This document shows, piece after piece, positions 61,927 through 64,000 of a stretch of 64,000 nt of DNA (positions are counted from its first letter, which is position 1; each line of letters starts with the position of its first letter). Location: contig CALLAL010000025.1 of NCBI GenBank assembly GCA_938002255.1, forward strand, positions 1-64,000. The letters are read 5' to 3'. Under the pieces are notes generated by a model, which was not told the origin of the DNA, did no database searches, and saw nothing but the letters and a program-made list of their open reading frames with translations. The DNA is from an uncultured bacterium (lineage in GTDB: Bacteria > Desulfobacterota > BSN033 > UBA1163). The position numbers and the translations under genes were made by a program.

Positions 61927-62614
61927 ATGGGGGAAGAGGTGTTTGATCTTCTTAGGGTTAACCCTGACCCAGCCTCTTCCGGTCGAGCGGGGAGGGTCGC
62001 CTGCGTGGGCGGAGGAGAATCAAATCCGTTCGGTCGTCCAGAAGATGACCTATGCTTTCGATTCCTTGGAAAGTTATGCCTGTGAGGTGGAACAATTTTT
62101 TTATCAGGGTGGGAAGGAGGATCAGTCCTATCGGTTTAGATTTTATTACAGAAAGAATCGAAAGATTCGGGTCGATTTCATTTCGCCCTATTCGGGGATG
62201 TCGATCTTCTATCAGGGAGGGGATAGAGAGGCTACGGTCAAACCCTTTCGAAGCCTGCCTGCCCTGAAACTGAAAGTGTCGATCCACAACCCTTTACTCA
62301 AAACGGCTGCTGGCCAAACCCTTGATCAGACAGATATGGGATATTTTATCCATTTTTTAAAAAAGAATCTTCGAGCGGTAAAACAAACGGAAAGCGAATA
62401 TCAGGAAAAGGGAGAAGAGGTTATCGTATTGCTTTTCGCAAAAGATTACATTAGAGATAAAACGCTTGAGCATTACCGAATCCATGTTTCTAAAAAGCTA
62501 TGGCTTCCCATTCGGATTGAGCGGTACCATCTGGATGGGCAACCGCTTGAGATAACAGTCATCAATGATTATGTGCTTAATGAACATCTGGATGAAAAAT
62601 TTTTCATTCCCTGA
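61868..62614 (+). CDS. LolA-fold / DUF1571-like exported protein
   Basis: A protein of up to 248 residues. A signal-like stretch (KWGKRCLIFLGLTLTQPLPV) precedes a domain typical of DUF1571/LolA-fold proteins: AFDSLESYACEVEQFFYQGG, RKNRKIRVDFISPYSGMSIF and GQTLDQTDMGYFIHFL. LolA-fold proteins bind acyl chains or lipids in the periplasm. The start is uncertain: TTG 61868 overlaps the lipoprotein gene by 59 bp, TTG 61943 would shorten the signal peptide, and no ATG precedes the hydrophobic region. It could carry a lipid for the adjacent genes; that is inference. Confidence 0.72.
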   Translation: MEEPILTTPISSTNISFLSKWGKRCLIFLGLTLTQPLPVERGGSPAWAEENQIRSVVQKMTYAFDSLESYACEVEQFFYQGGKEDQSYRFRFYYRKNRKIRVDFISPYSGMSIFYQGGDREATVKPFRSLPALKLKVSIHNPLLKTAAGQTLDQTDMGYFIHFLKKNLRAVKQTESEYQEKGEEVIVLLFAKDYIRDKTLEHYRIHVSKKLWLPIRIERYHLDGQPLEITVINDYVLNEHLDEKFFIP

Positions 62615-62887
62615 GCTTACCTCAACATTTCAAAAAATTGAGACAAAGGGACATGGGGGAACCGTTCGGAAACGATTCGAGGCGAACCTTCAGATCCATG
62701 GGCACTCCCATGGCTAACCCATACTGGAATTCACCCTTGGTGGAGTCCAGCAATCCTTTAAGACATCCGGTTAACCGCCATCGAAGCGTTGGAGAGCGGT
62801 TTATCCATGGCCCTTTATGCAACTTGCAAGGCTTATCCTGGCCCTATCAGGAAAAGACCTTTGCGATCGCAACGGAGAAGGGTTCCT

Positions 62888-64000
62888 ATGAAACCAGATT
62901 ATGACGTGATCATCGTAGGGGCAGGACCGGGAGGATCGACGGCAGCCCGCGGGTGTGCCCGATCGGGGTTAAAAACACTTTTAATTGAGAAAGAGACGTT
63001 TCCGAGATATAAGGCTTGTGGAGGATGCCTATCATTAAAGACTGTCCATCTTCTTGATTTCGACCTTACCTCTGTCCTTGAGAATACCATTTATGGGGCT
63101 AAATTCAGTTACTGTTTGAAAGAGACTTTCTTTCTTGAATCGAAAGAGCCCATCGCCTTTTTAGTCATGAGAGATCGCTTTGATCACTTCCTGGTCAATA
63201 AAGCCATGGAGGCCGGAGCCACTTTTCTGGAAGGCGAGAGGGTGACTCAGATCGAGGAGAAAGCAGGAAGGATAGAAGTTGAGTTGGCCCAAGGCAGACG
63301 ACTCTCAGCTTACTATCTTATCGGTGCAGATGGGGCGGAGAGCGTCGTAGCCAAATCGGTTGTGCCCGAAAGGAGCCTCGGCGATGGTCTTGCCGTTCAG
63401 AGTGAGGTCCGTTTTGACTCTTCCCTTCCTTTCCCTGATCAAGAGCTCCACTTTGTCCATCTTGACTTCGGTAAGATTCCCAATGGATATGGATGGGTTT
63501 TCCCCAAAACGCATTGGCTTTCCATTGGAATCGGCGGGATGTTCAAGGAGACGAGAAACATAAACCCGAGACGATTTTTAGACAATTTTTTAAAGGAACT
63601 CGGCTATATTTCGAAAGACAGAATTGAAAAGATCAAAGGCCATCTTCTCCCTTCCTTTTATCATGAAGGTCAGATTGTCTCTCGGGGGAAGATTCTCCTG
63701 GTGGGAGATGCAGCCCATCTCATGGACCCTCTTCAAGGTGAAGGGATTTATTATGCGATTCAGAGCGGCCTTCTGGCTGCCGAGGCCATCATTGAATCGG
63801 AAAAGCGTGGCGTTCTTCCATCCCATCCCTACCAAAAAAACATCACTCTGACGATTTCCGAAAATCTGAAATGGGCCCTCTCCTTTTCTCGATTCGTTTT
63901 CAAGTTTACGAAGCTTGCTTATCAGACCCTCAAGCACTATCCTGAACTGAGCCATCTTTACCTGCAAGTTCTCGAAGGAAGAGAAACCTATCAGGGATTT
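62888..64000 (+). CDS. FAD-dependent geranylgeranyl-reductase-family oxidoreductase (partial, 3' end cut)
   Basis: The frame runs 371 codons to the end of the window without a stop. MKPDYDVIIVGAGPGGSTAA is the FAD-binding Rossmann motif, FPRYKACGGCLS the GGR-family segment with an adjacent Cys, MRDRFDHFLVNKAMEAGA the middle motif and ILLVGDAAHLMDPLQGEGIY the FAD ribose-binding motif. The family reduces isoprenoid or other double bonds and includes menaquinone and archaeal-lipid-type reductases; the substrate is unknown. ATG 62888 has GAGAAGGG 5-6 nt upstream. The 273 bp before it contain no intact gene. Confidence 0.88.
   Translation, partial: MKPDYDVIIVGAGPGGSTAARGCARSGLKTLLIEKETFPRYKACGGCLSLKTVHLLDFDLTSVLENTIYGAKFSYCLKETFFLESKEPIAFLVMRDRFDHFLVNKAMEAGATFLEGERVTQIEEKAGRIEVELAQGRRLSAYYLIGADGAESVVAKSVVPERSLGDGLAVQSEVRFDSSLPFPDQELHFVHLDFGKIPNGYGWVFPKTHWLSIGIGGMFKETRNINPRRFLDNFLKELGYISKDRIEKIKGHLLPSFYHEGQIVSRGKILLVGDAAHLMDPLQGEGIYYAIQSGLLAAEAIIESEKRGVLPSHPYQKNITLTISENLKWALSFSRFVFKFTKLAYQTLKHYPELSHLYLQVLEGRETYQGF

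Noticed and set aside
62638-62904. 88-codon plus-strand frame before the FAD reductase, and the opposing frame 62622-62822
   Set aside because: Neither has a family resemblance, a ribosome binding site or a sensible composition, and the first overlaps the clear start of the reductase.
1-64000. CRISPR array, rRNA operon, prophage or complete insertion sequence
   Set aside because: I saw no regularly spaced direct repeats, no 16S/23S/5S signatures, no phage structural genes and no transposase or integrase reading frame.

Overview
The window is a 64 kb chromosomal segment of a Gram-negative bacterium. Gene density is high and there are no rRNA genes, no phage genes and no CRISPR array. A complete outer-membrane assembly and lipid A block (bamA, skp/ompH, lpxD, fabZ, lpxA, lpxB, msbA, waaA, lpxK) shows a didermic, LPS-making cell. 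The gene order of that block, the LIV-type transporter, the FmdE-like protein, the LUD/iron-sulfur oxidoreductase and the desulfoferrodoxin-like protein suggest an anaerobic or microaerophilic member of the Desulfobacterota (former Deltaproteobacteria). That placement is inference; no marker gene here fixes it.

Layout. 1-700: the end of an unknown gene, a decayed copy of a repeat element and a strong promoter. 0.7-5.5 kb: a UPF0280 gene, mtaB, rnc, a small Elp3-like radical SAM gene and rlpA. 5.6-11.2 kb: a five-gene peptide/nickel-type ABC transporter. 11.4-15.9 kb: dksA, then galT, a soluble GAF histidine kinase, a response regulator and galU, tightly packed. 16-29.8 kb: tRNA-Ala(CGC) followed by an accessory region with two MBL hydrolases, an FmdE-like protein, a SagB-type nitroreductase, an HD protein, an exported histone-deacetylase-like protein, an SOR-like protein, an M23-like protein, a hydrolase, a transporter, a flavodoxin, a PLC-like protein, a lone response regulator and an SDR. 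This region also holds two gene remnants. 29.8-34.6 kb: livF, livG, livM, livH and livJ (minus strand). 34.7-39.5 kb: asd, leuD, leuC and leuA (minus strand). 39.6-58.2 kb: the envelope block, continuing through lolD, a TPR/cNMP-binding gene, lolC, lysS and rimO, all on the minus strand. 58.4-64 kb: a LutB-like Fe-S oxidoreductase, an unknown lipoprotein, a LolA/DUF1571-like protein and an FAD reductase that runs off the end.

The most notable non-coding feature is a family of short elements of about 217-231 bp that encode no transposase. There are four copies (about 162-372, 19639-19869, 26831-27055, 35832-36048) and a 58 bp right-end remnant (4630-4687). Intact copies have terminal inverted repeats starting 5'-GTAACCCCTCAGT, two further nested inverted repeats, and direct duplications of 8-9 bp at the insertion site (exact TTCCCTTT at copy 3). 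They are MITE-like. The GTAA ends and 8 bp duplication resemble the IS66 type, which is inference. They lie in intergenic regions beside promoters, and one has cut into a small exported-peptide reading frame.

Genes that work together: lpxD-fabZ-lpxA-lpxB-lpxK-waaA-msbA make and flip Kdo-lipid A; bamA and skp insert outer-membrane proteins; lolC/lolD with a LolA-like protein handle lipoproteins; leuA/leuC/leuD make leucine (leuB is not here); galT and galU supply UDP-sugars under or beside a two-component system.
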